Shown: positions 7,688-17,155 of the stretch, one piece after another
How positions within the stretch are numbered: the stretch's first letter is position 1
Layout: every line of letters begins with the position of its first letter
From: Neptuniibacter victor
GTDB lineage: Bacteria > Pseudomonadota > Gammaproteobacteria > Pseudomonadales > Balneatricaceae
NCBI GenBank assembly: GCA_027943745.1
Contig: AP025763.1
Span: forward strand, 1,984,001-2,048,000
Direction of reading: 5' to 3'
DNA: 64,000 nucleotides
Notes under the pieces: model-generated
Seen by the model: only the letters and a program-made list of their open reading frames with translations
Databases searched by the model: none
What the model was told of the DNA's origin: nothing
Translations under genes and position numbers: made by a program

Positions 7688-10600
7688 ATGGCTGAACAGA
7701 TACCACTATATTTTAAAGATGAATTCTCTCCTGATACTGAGAATCGCAGTAATCCCCCCGAAGGGTCTTTTCCAGAAATTACTCGCATCCCCCATAATTA
7801 TGGCCGCAATACTGTCGATTCTGTTCTGAAAATCGACCTTCAACACGAAAAAGAACCTTTTATTGTTACGGGCTATACATCGCTGCTTCGAGTGGTAAGA
7901 CTTATTGCTGGTTTAGAAGAGGATCAGGATTTACGCCTTCTAATCGGAAACGAGCCGTTTCCGATCACTAATGCCCCCATGTCTCTTGCTCTAGTAACTT
8001 TCCCGGAAGAAGTTCAAAAGTATTGGCTTAATAAACGAATATCTCTTCTTCAGTATCCTGATGTTTTTGTCGCATTAGAAAAAATCCGTTTAGGGCAGGT
8101 TGATGCGGCTTATCTAGATATTCCCGGCAGAATGATGCATGCGAAGATGGTAATAACCAGTGAAGTTGCAATGCTCGGCTCTTCCAACTTTTCAAATTCA
8201 GGACTTACTCGCAATATTGAAGCCAATGCGCGCTTCAAAAAAGAGGAAGAAGAGCAGCGTTATACTGAGATCTCCGAATACGCAGAAGCGCTCTTCAGTC
8301 TTGCTGATGACTATCGAGGGCACCTCAAAGATCTGCTTGAATCACTGCTACAAGCATCAAGCTGGAAAGACTGTATTGCCCGAGCTTGTTCAGAACTTTT
8401 AGAAGGCCATTGGGCAAAAAAATACACTTCTTATGCAAGCTTGAGCAATCCTGATTTGGCCCTATGGCCATCACAGCAGCAAGGTATTGCACAGGCTCTC
8501 TGGATAATAGAAAACCTTGGTAGTGTTTTAGTTGCAGATGCTACTGGCAGCGGCAAGACCCGCATGGGTACGGCTCTACAGCGAGCTGTCTTTGATCGAT
8601 TAATAAGAACCGGAAATATTCGTGGTGGGGGTATGTCTCTTATCAGCCCTCCCGGCGTAGTGTTAGGCTGGCAGAAAGAGCTTTTAAGTTACGGTTTAAG
8701 CCATCAACCGTTATCTCAAGCCGCTCTCAGTTTTGTCGATAAAGAAAGAGCAATTAACAGTTTCGTTGAGCAATGTATCAAGCAGGGTCAGATTTTGACT
8801 GTTGATGAAGCTCACAATTATCTCAATGCTGGTTCTAAACGTGCTCAAGTACTACTACGAAACCTTGCAGATCATGTGATGCTATTCACCGCTACACCAA
8901 TTAACAGAAGCGCTTCTGACTTACTTTGTCTGGTGAATATTTTAGGTGCAGATAACTTTGACCCGAAAGTCATTCAGCAGTTTAATAACTGGCTTCGCCT
9001 TGATGTCAAAAAAATGCGTGAGGCGAGAGAAGATCAATTGGAAGCTCTAAAGAGTGAGATCGCGAAATTTACAGTTCGCCGAACGAAGAGAGAACTTAAT
9101 AATCTTGTAGATAAAGACCCTGATTCCTATCTAAACAAACATCAGCAACTATGTAGATATCCCGAACATAATGCTATCCCATACGATACCGGCGAATCTG
9201 ATGCATCTATATCTATTGCGCATAAGATCCGTGAATTAACCAATCAATTGAAAGGTGTGGCTTTCATTACACGCACTATTGATGAGAGCGCATTTACAAA
9301 CCTCGATGGTGAGTCATTAGATCCTGAGTCAGTATTCAAGCGCCGTTTGGGTATGGCTAAACGTAGCGCAGCTTATCAAGTCATCTCTCATCTTAGATCT
9401 TCTCGTGCCTCAGCTTATGCGCATATCGCGGGTTTACAGCAAACCCTTGCCTTCTTTAAGTTTGGTGCAAAGGACAGTACTGGTCATAAGGGAATGATTC
9501 CTAAGTTATCTGAGCTTGAAGAAGCACCCGGCGTCGTTTTACCTGAACAATTAATAGGGCAGATTGAAATACCTGACTGGCTTAACGATCAGGTAGCTTT
9601 TGAGAAAGTACGAGATAAAGAAATCAGTATTTATCAGGATATTCTCTCTGAACTTGAAACGCTTGATGACTCTCGTGAACTAGCTAAGTTGATGCTCATT
9701 AGGGAACTGTTCACAAACCAAGATCAACTCGGTGTTATTGCGTTTGATCGTCATCCATTGACGTTGATCTATCTGCGCCACTTATCCGAGAAGCACCAAA
9801 TACTTGATGATGTAACTCTGCTTCGCGCTTCAGGCGATTCCACTAAAACAGAGCGCAAAGAAGTTGATCGGTATTTAAATAACGAGAACCCACTGACTGA
9901 GAATGTGCTAGCACTGTGTTCAGACGCCATGTCAGAAGGGTATAACTTGCAGAATGCTTCTGTGGTAGTACATCTGGATATGCCTTCTGTAGTTCGCCTT
10001 GTCGAGCAGCGTATAGGCCGTGTCGACCGAATGGATAGTATCCACGATGAAATCCATGTTTATTGGCCTAGAGACCATGAAGCCTTTGCGCTGAGAACGG
10101 ATGATCTATTGATTGAACGATTCGAAGCCAACGAGATGCTATTGGGTTCAAATTTCTATTTGCCTGAAGGTATGTCTGATCATTGTGTGAATTATGAAGA
10201 GATCATCGAGCAAGCAGAGAAAGAAAGCGTTTCATGGGATGGGATACAAGACGCATTTGATCCTGTCAGATCCCTTATTGGTGATGCTTCAGGATTGGTG
10301 TCGACCAAGCACTACCAAGAAATGGCTGCTATAGAGGAAACCTGCACACGAATTAGTGCTGTCGCCTCAGATCATGATTGGGGATTCTTTTGTATTTCCG
10401 GCACTGAATTTGGTTCCCCTAAATGGGTTCTGTTATCTAGTAGACAAGAAGATCCTATTGTCGATTTATCTCATATCTCGAAATTTCTATCTGAACACTT
10501 GGGCGATAACACCGAAGAAATAGACCTCCAATCCGAAAGGTGTTTTTCAGATGTGGAAAGGTATCTGGCTAGACTCCCTGAGATTGAGCGAAATCTTCTA

Positions 10601-10972
10601 CCTAGAAGAAAACAAGTCGCCCTGTCTGAGATGGAATTGATATTGGGTAAGTGGGCGCAACATGCAGACGAAGAACAAGCTGAGTTCTACAGAAAGCTGA
10701 TTGGCATTCTTTCTCAAGAAGTAGAAACGCAGAGAACTGTTAACTGGTCTCTTCTAGCCGATAGGTGGTTAGAGCTTATTAGGCCTGTTTGGTATGAAAG
10801 ACTTAACTCAGCACGCGGGAAGAAGGCAATAATGCTATCTGATCTAAGAGATGTGCTAATTGGCTCACAGATTCCTTTCGAAAGGGTGTACGAACATTTT
10901 GTAGAACTGCCAGATCCTACTACTCACGTAAGTGAAAGGATTGCGGCTTGCATCATCGGAGTAATAAAATAA
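7688..10972 (+). CDS. PLD-nuclease / SF2 helicase fusion (defence-type)
   Basis: 1094 aa from ATG 7688 (TTG and GTG codons just upstream are less likely). The N-terminus carries a phospholipase-D nuclease half-site, MHAKMVITSEVAMLGSSNFS, around residue 150 (H-x-K plus the GSSN strand). It is followed by a superfamily-2 helicase: Walker A ATGSGKT near 285, VDEAH near 371, TATPINRS near 400, and motif VI QRIGRVDR near 773. PLD-helicase proteins occur in several anti-phage systems and attack or remodel DNA. The adjacent ATPase gene, 26 bp downstream, probably forms a complex with it. The remaining C-terminal ~300 residues match nothing I know. Confidence 0.8.
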   Translation: MAEQIPLYFKDEFSPDTENRSNPPEGSFPEITRIPHNYGRNTVDSVLKIDLQHEKEPFIVTGYTSLLRVVRLIAGLEEDQDLRLLIGNEPFPITNAPMSLALVTFPEEVQKYWLNKRISLLQYPDVFVALEKIRLGQVDAAYLDIPGRMMHAKMVITSEVAMLGSSNFSNSGLTRNIEANARFKKEEEEQRYTEISEYAEALFSLADDYRGHLKDLLESLLQASSWKDCIARACSELLEGHWAKKYTSYASLSNPDLALWPSQQQGIAQALWIIENLGSVLVADATGSGKTRMGTALQRAVFDRLIRTGNIRGGGMSLISPPGVVLGWQKELLSYGLSHQPLSQAALSFVDKERAINSFVEQCIKQGQILTVDEAHNYLNAGSKRAQVLLRNLADHVMLFTATPINRSASDLLCLVNILGADNFDPKVIQQFNNWLRLDVKKMREAREDQLEALKSEIAKFTVRRTKRELNNLVDKDPDSYLNKHQQLCRYPEHNAIPYDTGESDASISIAHKIRELTNQLKGVAFITRTIDESAFTNLDGESLDPESVFKRRLGMAKRSAAYQVISHLRSSRASAYAHIAGLQQTLAFFKFGAKDSTGHKGMIPKLSELEEAPGVVLPEQLIGQIEIPDWLNDQVAFEKVRDKEISIYQDILSELETLDDSRELAKLMLIRELFTNQDQLGVIAFDRHPLTLIYLRHLSEKHQILDDVTLLRASGDSTKTERKEVDRYLNNENPLTENVLALCSDAMSEGYNLQNASVVVHLDMPSVVRLVEQRIGRVDRMDSIHDEIHVYWPRDHEAFALRTDDLLIERFEANEMLLGSNFYLPEGMSDHCVNYEEIIEQAEKESVSWDGIQDAFDPVRSLIGDASGLVSTKHYQEMAAIEETCTRISAVASDHDWGFFCISGTEFGSPKWVLLSSRQEDPIVDLSHISKFLSEHLGDNTEEIDLQSERCFSDVERYLARLPEIERNLLPRRKQVALSEMELILGKWAQHADEEQAEFYRKLIGILSQEVETQRTVNWSLLADRWLELIRPVWYERLNSARGKKAIMLSDLRDVLIGSQIPFERVYEHFVELPDPTTHVSERIAACIIGVIK

Positions 10973-10998
10973 TAGTTCATGGACGGATTTGAAATAAC

Positions 10999-12192
10999 AT
11001 GACCATAAATACACTTAGAATTGAGAATGTTAAAGGTTTCTCTGACAAAGTATTCGAACTCAATATAATCCCCAATAGGCCAAGCCTGCTAGTTGCTCCA
11101 AATGGATTTGGGAAGAGTTCACTCGCTGCTGCTTTTCTAAGTCTTCAACAGAATAAACTATCAGTCCCTGAAGATTATTTTCATAGAAATGATCCTAGTT
11201 TAAACTCGAAGATTTCTATAGATTACACAGACTCCGATTCCAACGAGCACCATCTTGAAGCAGACGATACATTAAACACCATAAATGATCACTTTTCGTG
11301 GTTTATCATCAACAATCAAATTAAGGCGAAAGGTGTAGGCCGAAACTTTGGTGGAAGGACAGCTGTTAGTGCATCAATAGCCGTAGAACCAGTAGTATTG
11401 GTCGAAACAATTCCAGAAAGGGCTGATTTTAGCTATTCCTTTAGAGGGCAAAAGCAAGCCTTTGGCCGTAGCGGAAAGATCCTTCCTAATATAGGCACTA
11501 ACTTTCGTAATCCATCTTTCACCAAAAAGCTAGCGAGCTATTACGGCTTCTTGGATAGGGTATCTCAGGCTAGAAATACGGATAAATTGACCCGCATCAC
11601 TAATGAAATAAATGCGCGACATAATGAATCAGCGAATGCAATCCGTGATTGGGTAAATCAAAACAAGATAGAAGACTTATCAAGTATTGAGCCTCTTCGT
11701 GAGATAGCAGCTCTTATAAGTAGTTCAAATTTAGGGGTGAATAGTGAGGGAATTGCTTATCTAGCAGCTATACAAATCCATCACGTTTACATGGCTGATA
11801 AATCTGGTTTCAAAAAAGCAGTAAAGTACAGTGACTACCTATGTGATAAGAATGATTACAAAGAGATGCTGTCCGCTTTTAATAGCTCTTGGTGCCAAAT
11901 TATTCCAAAAGAGAAACAGCGAAAGCTGCTGGTAGAATTCCCTAAAACTCACCATGTTTCAAATGGCCAACGAGACGTAATAACATTTGTAGCACTTCTC
12001 AATAGAGCCATGAAAAAGTTAAAAGGCCAACGCTCTATACTCATAATAGATGAGGTATTTGATTACTTAGATGACGCTAACCTTGTTGCTGTTCAATACT
12101 ACATAACCAAATTGATTGACAAATTTAAAGCTGAAGGAAGGATCATTTACCCCTTAATTATGACACACCTTAATCCTTATTATTTTAAGAAT
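10999..12192 (+). pseudogene. AAA/SMC-like ATPase, 5' part (interrupted by IS3-family element)
   Basis: 398 codons of an ABC/SMC-type ATPase: Walker A APNGFGKSS at residues ~33-41 and Walker B ILIIDEVFDYLDD near 348-360, the order expected for RecF/OLD/SMC-like proteins. The frame reads NPYYFKN and then enters the insertion sequence. Removing 12193-13426 and one copy of the AAT duplication restores NFAFSKQKTYYL and continues to 13984, predicting a 582-aa protein. The truncated product still has both Walker motifs but loses its C-terminal third. It probably partners the PLD-helicase upstream. Confidence 0.85.
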
Positions 12193-12258
12193 TGATCTGG
12201 TTGAATACACCGGACACTTTAATAAGAGACAATAACCGTCAATCATTGGAGTGTCGTC

Positions 12259-12549
12259 ATGGGTCAGAAACGAAGTTACAAGCAATACCCACAAGAATTT
12301 AAAGAAGAGGCTGTTGCGCTCGTTAAGGAACAAGGCTATTCAGTACCAGAGGCCGCGAAAACACTGGGAATCGCTAGTAATGTTTTGTATCGCTGGAAAG
12401 ATAAAGTTGAGCAGCAAAGACAAGGGGAAGACCTAGCTGAGGATGAACGATCTGAACTGCAGCGCCTACGCAAAGAAAACAAAGAGCTGCGCATGGAGAA
12501 AGAGATTTTAAAAAAGGCCAGTGCCTTCTTTGCCAAAGAAATGAAGTGA
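12259..12549 (+). CDS. IS3-family transposase OrfA
   Basis: 96 aa. HTH_Tnp_1 type: YPQEFKEEAVALVKEQGYSV, then PEAAKTLGIASNVLYRWK as the recognition helix region, followed by a leucine-zipper-like coil (LQRLRKENKELRMEKEILKKA) typical of OrfA. It binds the insertion-sequence ends. It contains an in-frame A_AAA_AAG slippery heptamer at 12510-12516, so a fraction of ribosomes should shift -1 into orfB to make the OrfAB transposase. Confidence 0.93.
   Translation: MGQKRSYKQYPQEFKEEAVALVKEQGYSVPEAAKTLGIASNVLYRWKDKVEQQRQGEDLAEDERSELQRLRKENKELRMEKEILKKASAFFAKEMK
12510..12516 (+). other. programmed -1 frameshift site
   Basis: The heptamer A AAA AAG lies in the OrfA frame (codon boundary after the first A). 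The -1 frame is open from here through the OrfB start at 12546 to 13418, so slippage yields an OrfAB fusion. This is the standard mechanism in IS3-family elements. Confidence 0.75.
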
Positions 12550-13418
12550 AGTACCGCTTCATACAGGAAAATTCCGGCCTCTATCCCGTGCGGATAATAT
12601 GTCAGGTAATGAGGGTTAGTAGGTCGGCCTTCTATGCATGGAAGGCGCGTTCTGCACAAATAATTCCGGCAGAAGAGCTGCATCTATATAGCAGAGCTAA
12701 AGTTTTATTTGCTGCGAGTCGTGAGAGCCTGGGCAGCCGAGAGCTCGCTAAGAAGCTACGTGCTGAAGGTTTTATTATTACTCGCTATCGAGTGATGAAC
12801 ATCATGCAAAAGCTCAAGCTGACCGTTAAGCAAAGGGTAGCTTACAGAGTAACTACAAAACGTAAACACGGCGATGCTGTAGCGGATAACTTCCTGAATC
12901 AAAACTTCAATCCTGTCGATAAGAATCAAGTATGGGCTGGGGATATTACCTATCTGAAAACAGCAGAAGGATGGTTATATTTAGCGGTTGTTATGGACTT
13001 GTACTCCCGTCGTATCATTGGCTGGGCCATAGATAAGCGAATGACTACCAGTTTAATTAGCCGAGCAATGATCAAGGCATACAACGTTAGGCGGCCGCCT
13101 AAAGGACTTGTCTTTCATAGTGATCGAGGGTCGCAGTACACCAGTAAGCGCTATCGTGCGCTACTTCAGGGATACGGCATCCGGTCTTCAATGGGTGATG
13201 TGGGTGCATGCTGGGATAATGCGGTCGTTGAACGTTTTTTTGGTAGTTTGAAGCATGACTGGATATTTAAAATCCATCAACCAAGTCGTAGCCATATGAA
13301 ACGTGATGTGGCGGCTTATATGAAATATTACAATTTGTACCGGCTTCACTCATCCAACGATGATTTATCGCCGATTCAATATGAAAACTTAGCAAGTTTC
13401 AGTGTCCGGAATTGTTGA
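12546..13418 (+). CDS. IS3-family transposase OrfB (DDE integrase core)
   Basis: 290 aa from a GTG that overlaps the OrfA stop (GTGA). The retroviral-integrase-like catalytic triad is readable: D in VWAGDITYLKT (~residue 122), D in VFHSDRGSQYTS (~residue 188), and E in WDNAVVERFFGSLK (~residue 225), with the D-35-E spacing of the family. It catalyses strand transfer, normally as the OrfAB fusion. Intact, so the element may still be active. Confidence 0.93.
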   Translation: MKYRFIQENSGLYPVRIICQVMRVSRSAFYAWKARSAQIIPAEELHLYSRAKVLFAASRESLGSRELAKKLRAEGFIITRYRVMNIMQKLKLTVKQRVAYRVTTKRKHGDAVADNFLNQNFNPVDKNQVWAGDITYLKTAEGWLYLAVVMDLYSRRIIGWAIDKRMTTSLISRAMIKAYNVRRPPKGLVFHSDRGSQYTSKRYRALLQGYGIRSSMGDVGACWDNAVVERFFGSLKHDWIFKIHQPSRSHMKRDVAAYMKYYNLYRLHSSNDDLSPIQYENLASFSVRNC

Positions 13419-13429
13419 CCAGAACAAAT

Positions 13430-13984
13430 TTTGCTTTCAGCAAGCAGAAAACGTATTACTTAGATAAACGGGATATCCTTCCTGATGAAGCAATGGTCAA
13501 GCTTCTCAGGAAAAGAGATGAACCACTTATCAAAGAAAGCGTTTCCAAATTTTTACTTCACTACCACATTGGCCAGATCAACAAACGTATTGAATTTAGG
13601 GGACTTGGGCTTCGCGAAACGTGGGGGGATGCTAATAGGTTTTATGAATTTATCTCTTCCGAAGTTCAAAAATTTTTACAGGGTGATGAGCAGTTTGACC
13701 CATTAGCTGTTTGTTGTGGAGTCAGAGTCGCCATTGAGCAAAAAACGTACGATCTCTTGGTTGATGCGGAGCATAAGACGGAATTTCTTGAGACGTTCAA
13801 AACACGTGACAAACTACTATTCGCTGAAGGGGTTGGGGTAACAGTGCCTGAATATTACTACCTACTCGGTGTCATTTATAACGATGGTATGCACTGGAGG
13901 GAAAACCAAGATAATATTTCCCCAATAGCTGCCAAGTTAGAGAATAACACTATTCGTAAGCTCATCAGTGAAATTTACACTTAG
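13430..13984 (+). pseudogene. AAA/SMC-like ATPase, 3' part
   Basis: Continuation of the ATPase that begins at 10999, in frame after removal of the insertion sequence. It gives 184 residues with no recognised domain, mixed alpha-helical, containing the charged stretch DKRDILPDEAMVKLLRKRDEP. In isolation it could only be translated from a start inside the insertion sequence (13412). The region probably forms the effector or partner-binding part of the original protein. Its stop lies about 65 bp before the next gene. Confidence 0.8.
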
Positions 13985-14050
13985 ATAACTTATCGGTTGA
14001 AGCGTAGCCCCAAAAAACAATTTCACTCCCAAAATCAGTTGAGGAAACTC

Positions 14051-14626
14051 ATGGAAACGACTAGACCAACGCATGTTCAGGTTTCAAATCACTTCTATAA
14101 TGATGCGATAGACCTTTACGATAGATATACTGTTTGTGAGAACAGTCAGTTTCCTGAGTTCTACTCACTAAAATCTCGAAGAATGAAGTGCTTCATTGAT
14201 TTACGCATGGCAATGGAAAGCGCTTTAAAGGCAGTAGTGGCTTATTATTGCCATGCAAATCTTTGTGGTGAAAAGCTCGTTAAAAAAGTCGAGAATTATC
14301 GCCATCATATTGAAAAATTAATTGTCAAAGCACATGAACACATACCTGAAAATTTGCGCCAAGAGACATGTGAACTCTGCAAAGAACTCAGTCAGCTTCC
14401 AGTAGGGCTTCGCTATAGGCTCGATGTCATGGACTTCAAAAGAAATAATGAAGATCTATATTACAGAACTGTTGGCTCAGATATATGGATGACAGATACG
14501 TCAAAAACAATTAAGTCTATTGCAGATCATATTGGGAAAGAGCTAAGCAAAGAGAGCAAGGTATTATCAGGAGCTGAACTACTATCAGAATTCCGGGAAC
14601 CTAAATATGATAAATACGCCAAGTAG
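14051..14626 (+). CDS. small helical protein, possibly HEPN-like
   Basis: Start chosen at ATG 14051 because GAGGA sits 6-10 nt upstream; a TTG at 13997 lacks a site. 191 aa, largely alpha-helical: FIDLRMAMESALKAVVAYYCH followed by YRHHIEKLIVKAHEHIP, a pattern reminiscent of HEPN/abortive-infection helices, but the R-x4-6-H active motif is not clearly present. It follows the ATPase gene by 66 bp and is probably the last gene of the PLD-helicase operon. The HEPN reading is tentative. Confidence 0.55.
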   Translation: METTRPTHVQVSNHFYNDAIDLYDRYTVCENSQFPEFYSLKSRRMKCFIDLRMAMESALKAVVAYYCHANLCGEKLVKKVENYRHHIEKLIVKAHEHIPENLRQETCELCKELSQLPVGLRYRLDVMDFKRNNEDLYYRTVGSDIWMTDTSKTIKSIADHIGKELSKESKVLSGAELLSEFREPKYDKYAK

Positions 14627-14697
14627 CTATACCCCTCTACTGATATAGTAAAACCTCTTCAAGAGGTTTCCTTGAAAACACACTAGTGTGAAAACCT

Positions 14698-15981
14698 TCA
14701 AATAACGGGTTTTACTAATACGGCTTCATGGATCAACATATCTATTAATTTTTCTAGTTTCGACGAATCATAACTTCCAGTTCGCAAATCGTCATCGGAG
14801 TGCTCATAAAAGTGCTTTGAATATGACTCTTTAAAATCCAAAACTCCATGCCATGTTTTAATGTCTTTTTTGAAGTTGCTCCATGTAACCTTAGCTGGAG
14901 GGTATTGCTCTAAACGAAGGTCAAGATAGCACTCAATCGCTGCGGCGCGTCCATTAATATCAGAAATATTGATGCCCTCTGGCCCCATAGTGGTAAATTC
15001 TCTAAATTCTTCAAGGTCTGGCAATGTCATAGCTCTCATATTTATCGGCAGAGCTAACTTTTTAAGTTTTAGATACGCGTCTATGCCTTCTGCATCATTA
15101 TCAAAGACAAATAAAACCTGATTTAGCAAATCTATTCGAAGAAGCCCCTCTGCAAACTTTACCAGATTGCCGGTTCCCCAAAACGGATGGCGTTCACTGA
15201 CATCCACGAAATGAAAAAAGTCAGCAACGTCCGGGCGGAAAACGCTTAGTGCTCGTCGGATTATATTTGCATCCGATGTCCCCTCTGTAGCAATTAGAAT
15301 TCTCTGATTTTGTCTTGCCCCTGCTTGAAATAAATCACGACCAACCCATCCAGCATCTACAATAGGGCCAAACTCCCATGTAACCTCCACATCGGCATTT
15401 TTTGGATTAAGAGCAAAGATCTGAAGCATTGATTCGGCACTTAAAATACAGAGCTTGTCCGCAAGAAAGCTAGCTTCCGACCAAAAATTCCCCTCATTAT
15501 CAGAGTAAGGAATTCGATTAATTTCCTCGGCATCAGCAGTAAAACGTCCTTGAGATATGATATCTCGCTCAGGTGTATCATGATCTATATATTCGTCATT
15601 TAAATCAGCCAATGGATAGCGGCAAGCAAGATTACAAAACTCTTCGAAAGTAAGACGTTTATTTTCTAATTCACCTATATCAGCTTCTTGAAAATACTCT
15701 TCTGCATCAGCAACTAACATCAGGTACTCGTCACGAGCCGTATCAAGGGTAAAGCCAAGTAAATTAAGGCGTGGTAAGACACAAGATAACGTACTTACGT
15801 AAGCCTCATCTCCCTCATAAAGCTCTGATGTTTCTTCTGAGGCTTCTTGGTTATCATTAGGCTCAAACCTACGACGTGTTAAATCACTTTCCGTAAAAAA
15901 ATAACCATAATCGATACCCATATGATTTTTAGAATATGATAAGGAAACATTACCAAGACATAGTTCAATTGAAGTTCCCAT
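14698..15981 (-). CDS. HEPN/Toprim-type protein with C-terminal TOPRIM domain
   Basis: Start chosen at the second ATG (15981), which has a GGGGG ribosome site 9 nt upstream; 427 aa. The N-terminus MGTSIELCLGNVSLSYSKNHMG matches my memory of the HEPN/Toprim-associated N-terminal domain. Near residue 230 a TOPRIM fold begins: LIATEGTSDANIIRRALS (catalytic Glu), then VLFVFDNDAEGIDAY (DxD) near 295. TOPRIM proteins with HEPN-type heads are found in defence islands and are thought to cut nucleic acid or act as abortive effectors. It is convergent with the ATPase operon, so co-function with it is not assured. Confidence 0.75.
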   Translation of the reverse strand: MGTSIELCLGNVSLSYSKNHMGIDYGYFFTESDLTRRRFEPNDNQEASEETSELYEGDEAYVSTLSCVLPRLNLLGFTLDTARDEYLMLVADAEEYFQEADIGELENKRLTFEEFCNLACRYPLADLNDEYIDHDTPERDIISQGRFTADAEEINRIPYSDNEGNFWSEASFLADKLCILSAESMLQIFALNPKNADVEVTWEFGPIVDAGWVGRDLFQAGARQNQRILIATEGTSDANIIRRALSVFRPDVADFFHFVDVSERHPFWGTGNLVKFAEGLLRIDLLNQVLFVFDNDAEGIDAYLKLKKLALPINMRAMTLPDLEEFREFTTMGPEGINISDINGRAAAIECYLDLRLEQYPPAKVTWSNFKKDIKTWHGVLDFKESYSKHFYEHSDDDLRTGSYDSSKLEKLIDMLIHEAVLVKPVI

Positions 15982-16009
15982 TAGAATAGCCCCCAATCTA
16001 AGTAATACT

Positions 16010-16261
16010 TTAAGTTATTGAATTAAAATGAATTTCAGGGTCACGAATTTCAAAGCTTAACGTGTGCATACACCACCTACATGGTTTGATACGGATATTT
16101 TTGAATACGTTGACAAGATATGGAAGGGCACGATCGATTAGCCAGTCCATGGCATCGCATAACAAGAAGAGAACATCATATCTCTTTTCTGGAGTCCTGC
16201 ACGTAGTTATGGGAAATTTACTTTCTTTTGATTCTACTGAGATGGTCGAGAAGTCCAGCAT
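16010..16261 (-). CDS. small hypothetical protein, 83 aa
   Basis: Unrecognised. The start lies inside the 3' end of the preceding gene (44-nt overlap) and the stop is about 28 bp before the Toprim gene. It contains a CRWC pair and a tryptophan-containing amphipathic helix. The plus strand also has an open frame here. Kept because it fills an otherwise genic minus-strand run, but coding is uncertain. Confidence 0.35.
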   Translation of the reverse strand: MLDFSTISVESKESKFPITTCRTPEKRYDVLFLLCDAMDWLIDRALPYLVNVFKNIRIKPCRWCMHTLSFEIRDPEIHFNSIT

Positions 16262-16622
16262 CTAGAAAGGAATTGATTAATAAATCTTCAGTACAGTCAT
16301 GTTCATAGTCCTTCTGCTGTCCGCACTTTTCACACTTTGATATTGAGTCTCTTTCTATACGGTTAATTATCATATCAAGCTCTCTAGCCCGGTTTTCTTC
16401 ACATTGTGCATCAATCTGTAATCTACTGCCTTTTTCATAGATCGCAAAGATAACAAGATCGCCGAATTTCCGATCTTCGAGTATCAAACCAAAGTTAGCA
16501 AGATCAACGCATCGGCCATCGCCACACTCAAAGCCTTTGAAATGGAAAGACGTATACTGGTATCTATCAGGGTTTAACAGCGACCTATGCTTGATCAATA
16601 AGTTAGAAATGTATGTATTCAT
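16218..16622 (-). CDS. zinc-ribbon small protein (paralogue A2)
   Basis: Start at ATG 16622 with GGAG ten bases upstream; 134 aa. It begins with a TYISNLLIKHRSLLNPDRYQ segment and ends in a zinc-ribbon-like CEKCGQQKDYEHDC. Paralogous to the protein at 17605-18012: both share LLNPxRY, a central alpha/beta region with a conserved Y-E pair, and a C-terminal CxxCG followed about 8 residues later by H-x-C. Function unknown. Together with its paralogue it brackets the second paralogous pair, suggesting an inverted-order duplication. Confidence 0.6.
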   Translation of the reverse strand: MNTYISNLLIKHRSLLNPDRYQYTSFHFKGFECGDGRCVDLANFGLILEDRKFGDLVIFAIYEKGSRLQIDAQCEENRARELDMIINRIERDSISKCEKCGQQKDYEHDCTEDLLINSFLDAGLLDHLSRIKRK

Positions 16623-16713
16623 TTTGATGGCTCCGGTTTGGCCACCCTGTAAGGGATCTGTGCGAACCATATCAGCAGTCGCTGAGCTTAAGTCACTCGA
16701 GAAGCTTAACTGG

Positions 16714-17130
16714 TTAAACTAATGAGAATATATTTATCACTTCTTGCTGGCTTAGCGATAAGTGTTTTCCTTCGCCAATCATGATGTAAAGCGTATTACG
16801 GGTTTCGAATATACAATCATTGCTGAGTTTTTTGAGTAGAGTAGTTCTCACGTAACCACCCTCTGGGATCGTTCCTGTTTGATCATAAATAACGTTTAAT
16901 GAGAATAGGAATTTACTCTGTACACCTTTTGATTCCATGAGATCAGCATCCTGCTCACTTTCAGTACTGAATTCGACAATCACCCAGTCCTGCACACACC
17001 TAATCGGCTTTTTTGGAGTAAGTTGTCTAGCAATAGACATCATCTGCTCCATTTCTGTATCTGGCATCCCAAGCCCTGAAGTGGGGGAGGCTTCATTAAA
17101 TAGTGCAGAAAGCACAAGAAATAAGTTCAT
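16714..17130 (-). CDS. small hypothetical protein (paralogue B2)
   Basis: Start at ATG 17130 with GAGGG seven bases upstream; 138 aa. Its C-terminal half is clearly related to the protein at 17156-17608: EGGYVRTTLLKKL..CIFETRNTLYIMIGEG here against EGTAIRTSFLVSY..CLFETENTIYVLVGSG there, followed in both by a short helix ending in I-F/L-F. A DUF of unknown function; the conserved FETxNT and G-x-G turns are the most diagnostic part. It may be a secreted or membrane-associated head, because the first 20 residues are hydrophobic (MNLFLVLSALFNEA). Confidence 0.6.
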   Translation of the reverse strand: MNLFLVLSALFNEASPTSGLGMPDTEMEQMMSIARQLTPKKPIRCVQDWVIVEFSTESEQDADLMESKGVQSKFLFSLNVIYDQTGTIPEGGYVRTTLLKKLSNDCIFETRNTLYIMIGEGKHLSLSQQEVINIFSLV

Positions 17131-17155
17131 GATCAAACCCTCAGATTCAATGTAG

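Larger units (their letters stand above)
12193..13426 (+). mobile_element. IS3-family insertion sequence, 1234 bp
   Basis: Ends are imperfect 25-bp inverted repeats beginning TG: left TGATCTGGTTG, ending ACCGGACAC at about 12217; right end reverse complemented TGTTCTGGTCA, ending CCGGACAC. A 3-bp target duplication AAT flanks it (12190-12192 and 13427-13429), as is normal for IS3 elements. It carries orfA and orfB transposase frames with a frameshift signal. Insertion is inside the ATPase gene and the duplication is intact, which suggests a relatively recent event. Confidence 0.93.

Noticed and set aside
12193-13426. IS ends at the TGGT repeat (12198-13421)
   Set aside because: The shorter ends give no target duplication; extending to TGATC/GAACA yields a matching AAT duplication and restores the interrupted frame.
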